Shown here: one piece after another, positions 28,026 to 59,609 of the stretch
Layout of the letters: the number at the start of each line of letters is the position of its first letter
Position numbering within the stretch: position 1 is the first letter of the stretch
NCBI GenBank assembly: GCA_012295275.1
Contig: CM022672.1
Coordinates: forward strand, 34,553,173-34,617,172
DNA from: Chrysomallon squamiferum
Taxonomy: Eukaryota; Mollusca; Gastropoda; Neomphalida; Peltospiridae
Length of the DNA: 64,000 bases
Reading direction: 5' to 3'
Position numbers and translations under genes: made by a program
Notes under the pieces: model-generated
The model's input: the letters and a program-made list of their open reading frames with translations, nothing else
Databases searched by the model: none
What the model was told of the DNA's origin: nothing

Positions 28026-28590
28026 GTGTTATTGATGATTTGCACTATCCTGAAGAAAAAAGATGTAATCAAGACAGACAACGTGGCCAAACGTGTGACT
28101 AATCTAACGAGGCAAATATCCAAACTTTTAGATGAAGTTGAAAAGCTTCTCTTAATTTGGATAAATGAAAAGCAACTTGCAGTAATACGTGAAAAGGCAA
28201 AGACTTTTGAACAATGATTTGTTGTTTAAATCGCCTTGAACTTCTGCTAAAAGTGACGAGTTTAAGGTCAGCAGAAGTTGGTTGGAGAAGTATTCGCAGT
28301 GTTATTAGGCACGGGGAAGCTGCAAGTTCCAACGAGAAAGAAGCGGAAAAGTTTAAGGTGAAATTTGATATCTTTGTCAGAAGGCTACATTCCTCAACAA
28401 GTGTTTAACTGCGACGCGACGGGTCTCAAGAGGACATGTGTGACTCAGGAGGAGAAAGCGCAACCGGGACAGAAACCAACGAAAGAGAGTCTGACGTTGT
28501 TGTTACGTGCCAATGCATGTGACAGCTGCAAGATTAAGCCACTGTTGGTCTACCACTCAGAAAATCCTCGCGTCTTTAAGCACAATTAAT
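28026..28590 (+). mobile_element. Tigger/pogo-type DNA transposon, decayed transposase fragment
   Basis: Three overlapping frames give, in order, segments typical of Tigger transposases: a CENP-B-like helix-turn-helix part (LLDEVEKLLLIWINEKQL, then REKA), a middle segment with SVIRHGEAASSNEKEAEKF, and the start of the DDE catalytic domain (QQVFNCDATGLKRT, then QEEKAQPGQKPTKESLTLLL and KPLLVYHSENPRVFK). The consensus F-N-x-D-E-T-G-L is altered (E to A). Frameshifts separate the segments and the frame stops at about 28588, before the rest of the DDE domain. Terminal inverted repeats were not found. It lies in the spacer between the two hog genes. Dead element. Confidence 0.8.
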
Positions 28591-28650
28591 GTCCAGAAAA
28601 AACAAAGTCACTGTGACGTGGAGACTGATGAGAAGGCATGAGTGACGAGA

Positions 28651-28914
28651 CTAACCTTGATGAACGATAACGCGATGGCGCACTTCAGAAACATTCTCCG
28701 ACAAAGAAACACATTTCTCTTGATCGTCTCTCAAGCGGAAAGAAGCAGAGCCAGATGCCAATAGACGCGAAAACAAACCGCTGAAGGAACTTTCCCCAGT
28801 GTTACTGTGGAAGGAGACTCGCTTTCCAATGAACGTCTTCCTCCTCTTCAAAACCACCGTCCACCCGTGACAGGACTCTCCGCCACGTTGCAAGTCACAG
28901 TAAAATACATCCAC
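28651..28914 (-). CDS. Unrecognised 87-codon open frame, possible exon
   Basis: A GC-richer open frame on the minus strand (ATG 28914, stop at 28651) that is not low complexity. It begins DVFYCDLQRGGESCHGWTVV, followed by LKRRKTF. The CDL...GWTV...RR order recalls the start of fibrinogen-related domains (usually CDM-x-GGGWTV-QRR), but the rest does not continue as one. A possible acceptor (ACTGAG) lies just upstream, and no partner exon is evident. It may be an old exon fragment, part of a mobile element, or noise next to the Tigger relic. Confidence 0.25.
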   Translation of the reverse strand: MDVFYCDLQRGGESCHGWTVVLKRRKTFIGKRVSFHSNTGESSFSGLFSRLLASGSASFRLRDDQEKCVSLSENVSEVRHRVIVHQG

Positions 28915-29787
28915 AGTAATCTCAGTGTTTTTCTATGTGTATGGTTATTTTAGGAAAATTCTGTGTTTATTCCTGCAGAAAGTCCTGAAAACAGTGAAAA
29001 TAAAACAATTCTGTGGGCTGGAACGGATTGTTTACAGCTACATTATTTCAGTTTATGAAAGGAGATTTGGAACGAGTTAATATAAGCCGAGTTCCCACTG
29101 TATTATTCTAATCAACTTTATTATTGATATTTATCACTATATTCATTATTATTACTGTCCTTCTCGTCGTCTTTTCTATATAACATAGCCAAACTGGTTA
29201 TTTATATATACGTGTCTTTTCCTAGTTAATATAACTGTTCCATCTTGAAGTCTACTAAAGTACGAAGATATCGTTGTACTTAACTATCTGGAAGAAGTAA
29301 AACAATATGCTTACATATTTGAAGGTAAATTCACTTGGGTTGTAATGTTTGCCATATCTGCATCATGTCCAGGTCATTGAGTTAACAAACACAAGCAGTT
29401 AAGACATTAAGACAGTTGATCAAAGGACACCACAGCACTGGCTTCTGTTGAAGGGAGTTACCACGATATCGCGGTAAATCGCAAATGTTACAACACGTTG
29501 GACCGAACAGATCACAAACTGCTCTTTTGTACACACATTCTTAGTAATGTTTAGTAAGTACACTTCAACACAAGAAGGAAGAAAAGTCAACTTGAAATGT
29601 TTCGTTTTTCAATTGTAGTAACATAATTTACATTTTCCAATGGAAAAATCGGTAATGCCAGTCTTACTACTAGTACAAATACAGTTGTTGTTACTACTCT
29701 TTCTAATGTTAATGCAAATTACTAGACAACGTGTACTATAACTACAACAGCTGCTATTGAAATTTAGTATTATTACTACTAGATTAC
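28915..29787. other. Spacer between hog arms, right part; no gene seen
   Basis: AT-rich. 29160-29350 matches 57945-58125 in reverse complement. 29640-29787 resembles the fourth intron of hog copies A and B (ACTAGACAACGTGTACTATAACTAC). Confidence 0.6.
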
Positions 29788-29890
29788 CTTGTTTGAAAGA
29801 AATGTTTGTACAACTTGAGCTGGACAGATATCATCTGAACAGCTTTCTGTTTTGAACAAATAATCACCTGCTTTCACTGATTTCGCAAAA
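29788..29890 (-). pseudogene. Hog copy F, isolated fourth exon
   Basis: Minus-strand remnant with acceptor and donor intact, encoding FAKSVKAGDYLFKTESC and then FLSN. It is 103 nt instead of 107 because one AAAC unit near the donor is missing, which breaks phase with a last exon. Flanking intron sequence groups it with copies A and B. No other exon of this copy is recognised. Confidence 0.7.
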
Positions 29891-30749
29891 CTGAAGGAAC
29901 CAACAAATACAGTATAAGAAACAGATAGTATAATTATGACTGAGTGTATCGTGTTATTCTGATAAAAGTGAAAGTCTATCTGATATTTTTTTTATTACAA
30001 AATAAATGTAAATGAAATCTCAAATGTTATTATCTGATTTGAACGACGTTATATTGCAACAGTAAAACTGTTTCTACGAAATCATGTGCTTATAAAATCT
30101 AACATTTATTTTATGTTTATGACTTCGTTGATGACGTTCAGTTGCTCACGTACATTTCTGAACCTGAAGTCTGAACTGGGACGTGGGCGTTCGTTAGCAG
30201 CAACTGGTTCTTTAAATCTGCTTTTATCTTCTTTAGTGACCTTGTGATTGATCACCATGATTTAAAATTCTAGATTTGGATTAAATCTTTTAAGCAGTAT
30301 GGACTAAACTAGCTTCTTGGTAGGGCCACGAAGCTCAAGCTTTATTAGATTCGTGACAGATTAGCCTCTGATGACGTCATTTGCCAAGTCGCCGAATTCT
30401 ATTCTCAATTTTAGAATGCTCAGTAGTCAGTTCACAATTTTGAAGAAATTCCTTGTGGATCTTTCATTTTTACTTTTAATCCTAAAAATGCAATGTAGGA
30501 AGAACTCTTTCGTATGCAAGTATATAAACGGTAATATCACTTCTCGCTGAAATTTAAAAAAATATGTAATTCCACACGTAAATTTGAAATAAATGTGTTT
30601 TTTAAATTATTATTGCAATATAATGTTTTTAATAACGATAGTGAACAAACGAGCAGCTTGGCACGTTCAACTGCCATTTATTACTGCATCGATCAAATGA
30701 AGTGTAAAAAAATATCTGTGCAATTTGAATATGTGAAAATATTTAAATA
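29891..30749. other. 5' flank of hog gene D
   Basis: No exon seen. From about 30360 on it resembles the 5' flank of copy A (TGATGACGTCATTTG, TTTTTACTTTTA, CTTTCGTAT-CAAGTA). Confidence 0.5.
30372..30379. promoter_or_regulatory. CRE-like palindrome TGACGTCA upstream of hog gene D
   Basis: Perfect octamer about 420 bp before the ATG at 30793, shared with the copy A flank (5253). Possible CREB/ATF site; sequence evidence only. Confidence 0.3.
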
Positions 30750-30792
30750 ATGTTCTTCTTGGTATTACTCTTAGTAATACTATTACTGTAGA

Positions 30793-31120
30793 ATGAAATC
30801 GGCTGAAGCTAAATTTGCTGTGTTTACCTTATTGTATGTTCTTAACTCTGTGTTCTGTGGCCTTAAAGTGGTAAGCATTTTTAACTACATCCAATAATAT
30901 ATAATACTGTAGATCAGACAGCAATTTAATAAAATAATAAACAGGTTACACAATGTAACAAATATTTCTTGATAGAGGTAATTACGAACATACAACTGCT
31001 CTAAAACGGATATTTTATTTTTGAAGCATTTATGTTTTTTATCTGAATCACTTAAGGAATTAACAAAAGATTACCTCACATTCTGCTTTTTTGATATCTA
31101 TATATTATCCTCCTGTTACA

Positions 31121-31191
<71 letters not shown>

Positions 31192-33628
31192 ATTATTATT
31201 TTTATTTACTCACTTCCTACTATAAAGTAAAAAACAAAGGTATCCTCTTAGAATAATACAAATACTGACAACTTGTTACTATAATGTAAATAACATATCT
31301 TGTTACTATAATGTAAATAACATATCTTGTTACTATAATGCAAATAACATATCTTGTTACTATAATATAAATAATATATCTCCTTACTATTACGTAAATA
31401 CTGTTAATATTATTTGCCTTGTTTATTTTGTTCACATACTAGTATGAATTACAACAATTTACGAACAAAACCAAAGATAAATATCTGCCACTTTTCGTTA
31501 ATGTTAAAATATAAAAATTGCTTCATTCAATGAAAATAGCATCGACCTCACCTATGTCCTTGTGGAGACCCAATAGTAAAGTGTCTTGAACGATGTTGTC
31601 CTGGATATTTTGTTACTGTGGAAAAGTGTTGTTCTCCATGTGAGGGGGAGGTACCTCCACCATGTTTTCCTGGTGACGTCACTGTGCTACTGGACAATGG
31701 AGAGACTGTAAACATGAAAAATCTTGTTTCAGGACAAAAGATTCTCGCTGGTACGTCACGTTTGTTTCCAGTTACAAACTGAGATTTTCAGTATTTGTTT
31801 AACATCCTACATAGTTCTGTTCCTTAACTGAATCAAATTTAGGTTTTGTACTGAAGCAAGAGATCTCTTAGATCAAGAATGAAATAAAACAGTCGAGTGT
31901 TGTTAACTGGATGAGTAACTAGAACAAAATAGGTTTCATCAATGCTCTACTATGAGACATCTTTTTCATTAAAAAGGGAAATCTGTTGTTTTAATGATGT
32001 TATAGTAAAAGTGTATAGATTCAATATTATTTTACTAATTTCAGTACAAAATGGAAAACGCTTATTTTCTGAAGTCAGAACATTTATGCATCGTCAACCA
32101 GAATCAAATTCGACATTTGTGACTCTGATTACAGAACAAGGCCGTCGACTTTCTCTCACCGAGTTACACATTGTGTTTACCTCAGCAAATAAGTCATCCA
32201 GCATGGAACCTAAGTTTGTTTTCTTTGTTTTTTTCCGCAATGATCTTCAAATAAATTTCGAAAAACTACTCGAAATGTTTTCTTCTTGATGAAAATATGT
32301 ATAACTACATCATTTGAATTGTAAATCTTAAACAACATAGTTAATTTTAAAATTTGTTCTTATTGCCATTTAGATATTCACATTTATTATTTAATGAACA
32401 ACATCAGACAGACTTTCATCTTTATCTGAATATCGCGTTATGCAGTCATAATGATTCTTATACTATATTTGTTTATTTCGTCAGTTTCGCTAAATCAGTG
32501 AAACCAGGTGATTATTTACTGAACACAGAAAGCTGTTCAGCTGATTTCTGTCCAGAACGAGTTGTACAAACATTTCTTTCAAACAAACAAGGTAAACTAG
32601 TAATAGTACTTAATACTCATAGCAGTAGTTGTAGTATAATATATATCGTAGTAGTAATAATATGTATTATAATTACCATATTTGAGAAACTCAGCATATA
32701 ACAAGCAAATAATATAATCACACAGAAACACAACACACATAAAATCAAGACTCGCATAACAGTAAAAATTGTAATTGCTATAATAATTATAATACTGGTA
32801 GCGAAAGTAATACTGTCATAGACTAGTTGTAGTGATTATGTTACAAACACAGTCACAGTTGTTATGACATTGTAATTGTAGTTGTGTTGAGATAGTAAAT
32901 AGTATTATTCAGATAAATATATAAACACACACATTCTCGTATACATGTGTGTATGTGTTTTTGTTTATGCATATATACACATACAACCACATGTGCCTAT
33001 CTAGATATCGGTGAAATCAAGATAGAAACTCATAAGGGAAATACAACTATTTATCTAAAACAACAAACTAAAAGTATACAAGAACTCTCTGTGTGGGGTA
33101 GGCTGTAAGTCTCTTCACACTTTCTTATCAAACAAAGTTTAACAAACGATCATCTCAAATTGGAAGTGTTAAATAACAAAACTAGCTGTCGTGGTGAAAA
33201 TACTCATTACCAGACTGCATTACCTTGACCTCAACAGTGAGTCAGTGTAATACGTCTATGTATGTATTGTCTATTCATACACACACACACCCACATATAT
33301 ATATATGTATGGTTACATGCCTGTACCACATGCACACGCACGCACGCATACTCGTACACAGGTTATTTATACATTATTAAACATTTCTCCAGGTTTGTAT
33401 GGACCTCTGACGGACACGGGAACTGTCGTTGTTAATGGGATTGTGGCTTCCTGCTATGCACATGTTCTCTTACAAGACTTCACACACAGTTTCACACTGT
33501 CTCCATTTCGATGGTTTCCTTGGTTGTTAGAGCCGTGGCAAGAAGACGGTTTCAGTCCTATTTTGTCCAACATGGAGAAGCTTTATAACAATCTTGTCAG
33601 TTACACTTCGTGGCTGAAATATAGTTAG
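30793..33628 (+). CDS. Secreted 8-Cys domain + Hog (hedgehog-type Hint) protein, copy D
   Basis: Five exons, 30793-30870, 31540-31750, 32045-32213, 32485-32591 and 33393-33628; all AG/GT and in phase, 266 residues. Exons 2, 3 and 4 have the same lengths as in copy C (211, 169, 107 nt). A 26-residue hydrophobic leader (KFAVFTLLYVLNSVFC) precedes the Cys region with the same spacing as copy C, CxC-x6-C-x3-CC-x9-CC-x2-C, though most residues between the cysteines differ (CPCGDPIVKCLERCCPG here). After a short EVPPP linker comes the Hog domain: CFPGDVTVLLDNG, LTELHIVF, ASCYAH. Its last exon is almost identical to that of copy C, but the end is extended by two residues (WLKYS). Expected in the secretory pathway, self-cleaving before the Hog Cys. 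AATAAA-type signals occur after the stop (GATAAATAAAG about 33685). Confidence 0.85.
31125..31187. repeat. (TC)n microsatellite in the first intron of gene D
   Basis: About 31 TC units; a tandem TATCTTGTTACTATAATGTAAATAACA repeat follows at 31260-31400. Confidence 0.95.
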
Positions 33629-33789
33629 AAAATTACCACAACTGTATTTCAGGTTTTTAGACGAAAACTTATTGTTTGATGATAAATAAAGGTTTCTGTC
33701 CTGCCAATCTCAATTATACTGACTTTATTGTTTTTCTCAATAATGCCCTGAACTCGGTTTGTCTAAACACTTGATACATACGCACACAG

Positions 33790-33836
<47 letters not shown>
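33790..33836. repeat. (CA)n microsatellite near the gap
   Basis: CA run 25 bp before the assembly gap; the left arm has only a short TG run at the equivalent place. Confidence 0.95.
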
Positions 33837-33839
<3 letters not shown>

Positions 33840-33860
33840 TTGTAGTACATTCAAGTTTAC

Positions 33861-34060
33861 NNNNNNNNNNNNNNNNNNNNNNNNNNNNNNNNNNNNNNNN
33901 NNNNNNNNNNNNNNNNNNNNNNNNNNNNNNNNNNNNNNNNNNNNNNNNNNNNNNNNNNNNNNNNNNNNNNNNNNNNNNNNNNNNNNNNNNNNNNNNNNNN
34001 NNNNNNNNNNNNNNNNNNNNNNNNNNNNNNNNNNNNNNNNNNNNNNNNNNNNNNNNNNNN
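33861..34060. other. Assembly gap (200 N)
   Basis: Exactly 200 unknown bases, probably a fixed-size scaffold gap. It ends the right arm of the inverted duplication and removes the exons upstream of 34544. Confidence 1.
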
Positions 34061-34543
34061 TTATTATCAGGTAAAACTGCTGATAAATTCTTCAGCCAAA
34101 TTAATTGTGATATAACATAACTAATTATAAAATACCAAAATATTTCATTTCAGTTTGAACTGAAGGAATAAGGTTACAGTATTTTCTTCTGTTTGATAAT
34201 AGATATAATTCGTATAATGAAATTTGCGCATGCACATCTGATATAAATAATGTCTTTATCAAAGAATGTATTTACAGAATACTAAGCTGAAGTATTTTGT
34301 ATTTGATAATATATAATATTGTTATTATAGATTCAGAGGATATACATGTGTCATAAATGAACTTAAAATCTATACTTTTCTCTTTCTTCTTTTAAATATA
34401 ACAGTAACCGGTAAGTTTTGTCTGAATTTCGGGAACTGAGAGGATATTAATTATCTGTGTAACAGTATCTCTCAATGTGTATTCTATTTTAATTATATAA
34501 TTTAATAAACTAACTAATGACGTAAAAAGGAATACATTTTCAG
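34061..34543. other. Probable last intron of the gene ending at 34853
   Basis: AT-rich, no exon recognised; ends in the acceptor TTTTCAG at 34537-34543. Confidence 0.5.
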
Positions 34544-34853
34544 AATGGCTCTGATTAGAAGAAAACGACCATCCTCTACTGAACATTCAGTATCATTTGT
34601 AACAAACAACAACAGTCATCCCAGGACAGCAGCTACTCCGTCATCAGTGTACGAAGTATTTGATGACGACGTAAATACCATCACACCACCAAATCACACT
34701 GACACTCAAACAGTTTCATCAGGTGATGCGAAGACAAGTTATGTCAACACTTCACATCAAGAAGATCTCAATACTCAAGAAATACACGATTATGATAAAC
34801 TAGATATTGATGTTGTTGGACAGGGATCTACATACGAGAAAATAAAAAAGTAA
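34544..34853 (+). CDS. Cytoplasmic tail exon of a membrane protein (partial)
   Basis: An open terminal exon after a good acceptor; its first base completes a codon from the previous exon. It encodes about 102 residues: a basic start (LIRRKRPSS) typical of a juxtamembrane stop-transfer, then a Ser/Thr/Asp-rich hydrophilic stretch. Three tyrosine motifs stand out: SVYEVFDDD, HDYDKLDID and STYEKIKK at the C-terminus. The layout resembles tails of mollusc EGF-repeat scavenger-type receptors, but the ectodomain and transmembrane exons are lost in the gap, so the family is inferred. It lies 3.2 kb upstream of the receptor phosphatase, on the same strand. AATAAA at 35508 is a possible polyadenylation signal. 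An alternative is a small standalone protein from ATG 34545, which is less likely given the acceptor. Confidence 0.55.
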
Positions 34854-35138
34854 TATATATATATACACACATGTAGTAGATATATACGTACATAGATCAC
34901 GTTCAAATTTATTGGTTGAGGGTAAAATGATTTATTAATTATCTTAGTAATGTTTGTAAAGCAGATTCACTATAGTAATATACACTATAATTTATAAGAG
35001 AAAAAATTGAAGTTAATAATATGAAGAATATAAATCATTTTATTATATAAATTTGATTAGGTTTCTATATGTGTATTGTCCAGTTTAACAGAGGCACTGA
35101 AAACAAATATTTTATTAAATGTCTGACATCGCTAATTT
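34854..35138. other. 3' flank or UTR, AT-rich
   Basis: Short TA repeat after the stop; nothing else recognised. Confidence 0.5.
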
Positions 35139-35400
35139 TCAATATTTAGTAACACAGTCTCGTTAAAACAGTAAATTATTTATGTAATCATTGTGAGTAT
35201 TTAGTAACAGTCTCGTTAGAACAGTAAATTATTTATGTATTCATTGTGAGTATTTAGTAACAGTCTCGTTAGAACAGTAAATTATTTATATAATCATTGT
35301 GAATATTTAGTAACACAGTCTCGTTAGAACAGTAAGTTATTTATGTATTCATTGTGAATATTTAGTAACAGTCTCTTTAGAACAGTAAGTTATTTATATA
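35139..35400. repeat. 53-55 bp tandem repeat, about five copies
   Basis: The unit contains TATTTAGTAACAGTCTCGTT and AACAGTAAATTATTTATGTA. Confidence 0.9.
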
Positions 35401-36282
35401 TTAATATCATTATGACAATTCTTTAATACTGAGATATTGTTCATTTTCTTTGTTATAAACAACTGAAGCTCGGCTGAGAAAAAAATATTGTAATATGTTA
35501 CGTTGCAAATAAACATAATCAAGTATTAGCATAGGATATTTTGTAGACTTCTGAACAAGATTCACCGAGTAGTTTGCACTGCATACAACAGTTTAAACAT
35601 TACAATCATACACGCATAGAGACTAATTTTATTAATATCAGACACAAGATGATGATTCACGTATGATAATGTAACGCTGTATACAATAGTATAAACTTTA
35701 TAATCGCACGAGAATAAAGATTAATCTAATTGATATGAGACACAGAAAGATGATTCAAGTAGCCTGATCAAGAGTACATTGTACAGATTGACACTATCCA
35801 GTTAGTAAAGATTTAATCAAACGAAACACAGTAAACTAAAACTATTACTTTGTTTATGTTCATCGCGGCCGCATAGCTGACGCAGACCAGTTAGAAGAAC
35901 TCATGAATTTATGTCAAAGATTAATAAACCAACAAGATGTAAATTATTATGATAAACATGAGTTTGTAAATGCTATGTTATTATGAGCTAAGTAAAAGCA
36001 ATTCAGAGTGATTTGTTATACCTGTATTGCTTTGCAAATAATAATTAGTGATGTCATAGTCCTAACAAATCCAATTTCAGAATTATTTCACATAAAATCA
36101 TTGATTAGCTCAAACAGTAATCAGACATCAAGTATACGACATTACGTACATTTAGTAACAGACGATTCGAAGTAAAGTAATATTTCTATTACAGATAGTA
36201 TCAGTATGTGTTTGTTTCTCTTGTTTTAATTTGAATGAATTATTGATATTAATTATTTATCAGAACCACTGTTTCATTAAAC
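35401..36282. other. No firm gene; short open segment at 35840-35986
   Basis: Mostly AT-rich. 35840-35986 (+) is an open frame of 48 codons ending at TGA that reads DADQLEELMNLCQRLINQQD, then YYDKHEFVNAML. It looks protein-like but lacks splice borders and a recognised family. It contains a NotI site (GCGGCCGC), rare in such AT-rich DNA. Confidence 0.3.
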
Positions 36283-36369
36283 ATGTTTTCTAAGAAGTTA
36301 AACTTGTTTTTTGTGCTTAAAGGTATGATGTGGACGAGTATTTATGTGTGTGCATTGTGTATGTCTATA

Positions 36370-36448
36370 TATAAACAGAGAACACATACACTGTCGCGCG
36401 CAAACACATACACCCACAAATATATATATTCACACGCACACACACACG

Positions 36449-36484
<36 letters not shown>

Positions 36485-37135
36485 CACACACAGACACACA
36501 CATATATTTATGCATATTCGCTTATTAGCCTTATCCGAGATGCTGAGAATTCGTAGAAATTGATTCTGCGTATATTAAAAATTATTTTAAACAAAAAAAC
36601 TGTATTTTAAAAAAAGAAAAAAAGAAAAACAGCATTCATCATATTAGACTAGTATCTTACGATTCTTTATAAACTTCAGCTGATCATAAAACATATTTGG
36701 TTAGATTAAATCTTAAGGCTAAAGACTTTACTAATTAATATGTCAAGTAGTTTAATTTGTCATTTGCATATTCTGATTATTAGTATATAAAAACCAATAC
36801 ACATTTTACACAGACACACACACACACAGACACACACACACAGAGAAACACATACACACATACATGCACATAACGGTTTGTCCGTTTTGTAGATTTGGAA
36901 ATGTCAACCCTGACGTTGATACATGCACATAGACATACGTACATGTACTCACACACACAGACACACACACACATACACACGCACACATACATACATACAT
37001 ACATACATACATAAATACATGCATACGTACATATATATATACCTACCTACCTACCTACACACATACATACATACATATATGCACATACACACCTACACAC
37101 ATGCATACATACAGTCATACATACATACATACAAA
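36370..37135. repeat. CA, TA and CATA repeats
   Basis: CA/TA-rich blocks at 36410-36510 and 36805-37135, including (CATA)n at 36985-37010 and 37060-37135. The long Tyr/His/Thr or Cys/Val frames here are repeat artefacts. Confidence 0.9.
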
Positions 37136-37139
37136 CATC

Positions 37140-37300
37140 CAGGTTGTCTTGATCACATTAAGCTGTTCGCCTTCGGAGTGCGAGCTGATGGGTGTCATAC
37201 GTTCGAGTCTCGTCAGCGACATCTGACGTGTTTTGTGAGGTTTTCCTGCGCCAGTGCGTTCCCGAATATTATCTGTGTGCAGAGTCTTTTCAGACGTACA
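37140..37300. mobile_element. Possible tRNA-derived SINE
   Basis: GC-richer than its surroundings. AAGCTGTTCGCCTTCGGAGT resembles an internal A-box/D-arm region, and about 40 bp later GTTCGAGTC resembles a B box. The two are spaced as in tRNA-derived SINE heads. No cloverleaf could be drawn with confidence, and there is no second copy in the window. Confidence 0.3.
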
Positions 37301-38035
37301 TAACGCTGTATACTCAGTCCTGAAATATCTACATATGCAGTGCTTATGCTGGTAAAAAGAAATACGTCTGAATAGTGACATTGTAATAGGAAGAGATTAC
37401 ACGTCAATGCATAAACTCAACCAGCTCGTTTCAAATATTATCCATGAATGCGTGTCCTAGATACGTGCTGTGAATCACATTAAGTGCTGAACTCTTAGCT
37501 TGAAACTTTTGTCTCGTTATAGAAGAGTCAACTGATCTGTTTTCACTACACTCGACCTAGTCCTCTGTTATGTCTGAAAGAAAACTTACGGCGAAGTAAA
37601 ACATTATTTATCATTGCGGCGTTTGTTTCATATACCTCGGCGTATAAATAATACGTTTATATTACATTAAATACTTTACATTTTATAATTATTATTTGTT
37701 TTATCACATGAACAGTGACGGCATAGCAATAGTCTGAGTCAATCGCTCTACGTCAAACAATCCTCATAAGTTAAACGACTTCGCATTATGTATCTGTGTA
37801 AATACTAGACAGAATGCATATGAAAAGTATTCTGTGTATTGTGACCTAACTTTTGTACTAGTAAAACCTGTTTTCCTAGATCCAGATTTAATCTCAATAC
37901 TCTATTCAAATCACATTTGTATGAACTTTGTAACAGAATATCTTAGGTGGTGTTTTTATCATTGGTTGAGTCATGAAAACTTGTGTCAGCTCGCAGTTTT
38001 ACTTCAGGTTTGTTTGTCTACAAAACATTTTCACT
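37301..38035. other. 5' flank of the receptor phosphatase gene
   Basis: No exon or core promoter element could be assigned; AT-rich with little simple repeat. Confidence 0.4.
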
Positions 38036-57944
<19,909 letters not shown>

Positions 57945-58125
57945 ATTACAACTCAAGTGAATTTACCTTCATATATGTAAGCATATTTCTTTACTTCTTC
58001 CATGTTCAGTTCAGCGATGTCTACACCCCAGTGTAGTTCAAGATGAAGCAGTTATATTAACTAGAAAAAAACACGTATATAACCGGTTTGGCTATGTTAT
58101 GTAGAAAACACGGCGACAACAACGA
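57945..58125. repeat. Inverted copy of 29160-29350
   Basis: AAGTGAATTTACCTTCA, GTAAGCATAT and CGGTTTGGCTATGTTAT match the other segment in reverse complement. With 58200-58330 (like 4229-4300) and 58715-58955 (like 26577-26830 inverted) it shows that hog-cluster DNA was copied here. Confidence 0.8.
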
Positions 58126-59209
58126 CAGTAATAATAATCAATCTAATAATAATATATGTTATTAAATTCACTAGAATAATACTAATTATAATTAATTATG
58201 AATAACTGAGAGATAACGACTCTGGTTAAGATACAAACGGTACAAAACACAATTAACATTTTCTGAAATATCACAAGACCTATTACTTACTACTTATCCT
58301 GGAAAATTTATTTTCTCAATCACACTGTTGCAGAACATAAATGCTGATATTTCGTTTTTAGTCAAAGTGTGTATATATATATATATATATATGTGTGTAC
58401 TAAATATGTTTTTGCATATATATATATATATGTATGTATGTATGTATTAATTTCTCTCAGTAGATAAAGTTATACGGTTAAAAATAATTTATCGTCATGA
58501 AAATTTTAAAAATGACAGATATCATTTTTCTCTTTCAGTATTGGAAAAATACTTTTGAATTAATTTATCATTTATATCATATTGTGAACATGGGATGACA
58601 ACGTAAAATATATCAGATAATTTAGATTCATTATAAAAAAACATGTGATCGTGTAGTATTCTTTTAACGGCGTGTTTTAAACCACAAAACATTGACATCA
58701 ATGAAGGAAGGTTTGTGTTTGTATTTGTGTTTGTATTTTGTGTTTGTATTTTGTGTTTGTATTTTGTGTTTGTTACACACGACACACAGTGAGACGTGGT
58801 TTACGTGGTGGTCGTACTCAACATCGGGCTGATGTTGGTTTGTGTTAATGTAAGTTTGTTTACACGTGTTTCACACAAAGCAGGGTGGTACCCGAGCCAC
58901 GTTTATAAAGACACAAACTGGACAACTGCCCCGGGGTCAAGCAAATTAACATTCAAAAAAACATAGTTGAGTCTGAGTCTAGTCCGTACCTTTGTATTTT
59001 GCTTGATAAACGGCTTTATTATATTCTGGCTCTGATATCAATGCACAATAATTATATATTTATACAATAGTGATATATCTAATTAAAGTAAATAAAGACA
59101 ATATAGTTCACATCTTATCTGATTGCGAGTATTTTCTATAACTAGAGACTCTATCACAAACTGAATAAAACTGTATTAAAAGTTATTCAGAGTTATATAT
59201 TTTACAATC

Positions 59210-59212
<3 letters not shown>
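58126..59212. other. Hog-cluster-derived intergenic DNA
   Basis: No gene; TA runs at 58374-58390, the 13-bp repeat (58718-58770) and the dispersed repeat to about 58955. Confidence 0.5.

Positions 59213-59283
<71 letters not shown>
59213..59283. repeat. (CT)n microsatellite
   Basis: Followed by TATCTTGTTACTGTAATG repeats, the same order as in the first intron of hog gene D. Confidence 0.95.
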
Positions 59284-59285
<2 letters not shown>

Positions 59286-59419
59286 ATTTTTGTGTAATAA
59301 AGATACTATATCTTGTTACTGTAATGTATATAACATATCTTATTACTATAATATAAATAATATATCTCGTTACTATTACGTAAATACTGTTAATATTGTT
59401 TACATTGTTTATTTTTCAC

Positions 59420-59609
59420 ATAATAGATGCTGGCTTCCTGCTATGCACATGTTCTCTTACAAGACTTCACACACAGTTTCACACTGTCTCCATTTCGATG
59501 GTTTCCTTGGTTGTTAGAGCCGCGGCAAGAAGTCGGTTTCAGTCCTATTTTGTCCAACATGGAAAAGCTTTGTAATAATCTTGTCAGTCTTACTTCGTGG
59601 CTGAAATAA
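59420..59609 (+). pseudogene. Hog copy E, truncated last exon fused to first-intron sequence
   Basis: From about 59430 the last hog exon is present: LASCYAHVLLQDFTHSFTLS, PFRWFPWLLEPRQEVGFSP and so on to SWLK and TAA at 59607-59609 with overlapping AATAAA. Its start is missing: immediately left (59290-59425) is sequence like the first intron of gene D (TACTATTACGTAAATACTGTTAATATT). A deletion has therefore removed everything from within the first intron to the middle of the last exon. The catalytic Cys, TxxH and leader are absent, so no working product is expected. Confidence 0.8.

Larger units (their letters stand above)
30750..33860. repeat. Right arm of the large inverted duplication
   Basis: Mirror image of 22794-26090, carrying hog gene D. 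It is cut by the assembly gap at 33861 while still matching the left arm. Confidence 0.8.

Noticed and set aside
37140-37300. A functional tRNA gene
   Set aside because: B-box-like GTTCGAGTC is present, but no full cloverleaf or acceptor stem can be paired; kept only as a weak SINE candidate.
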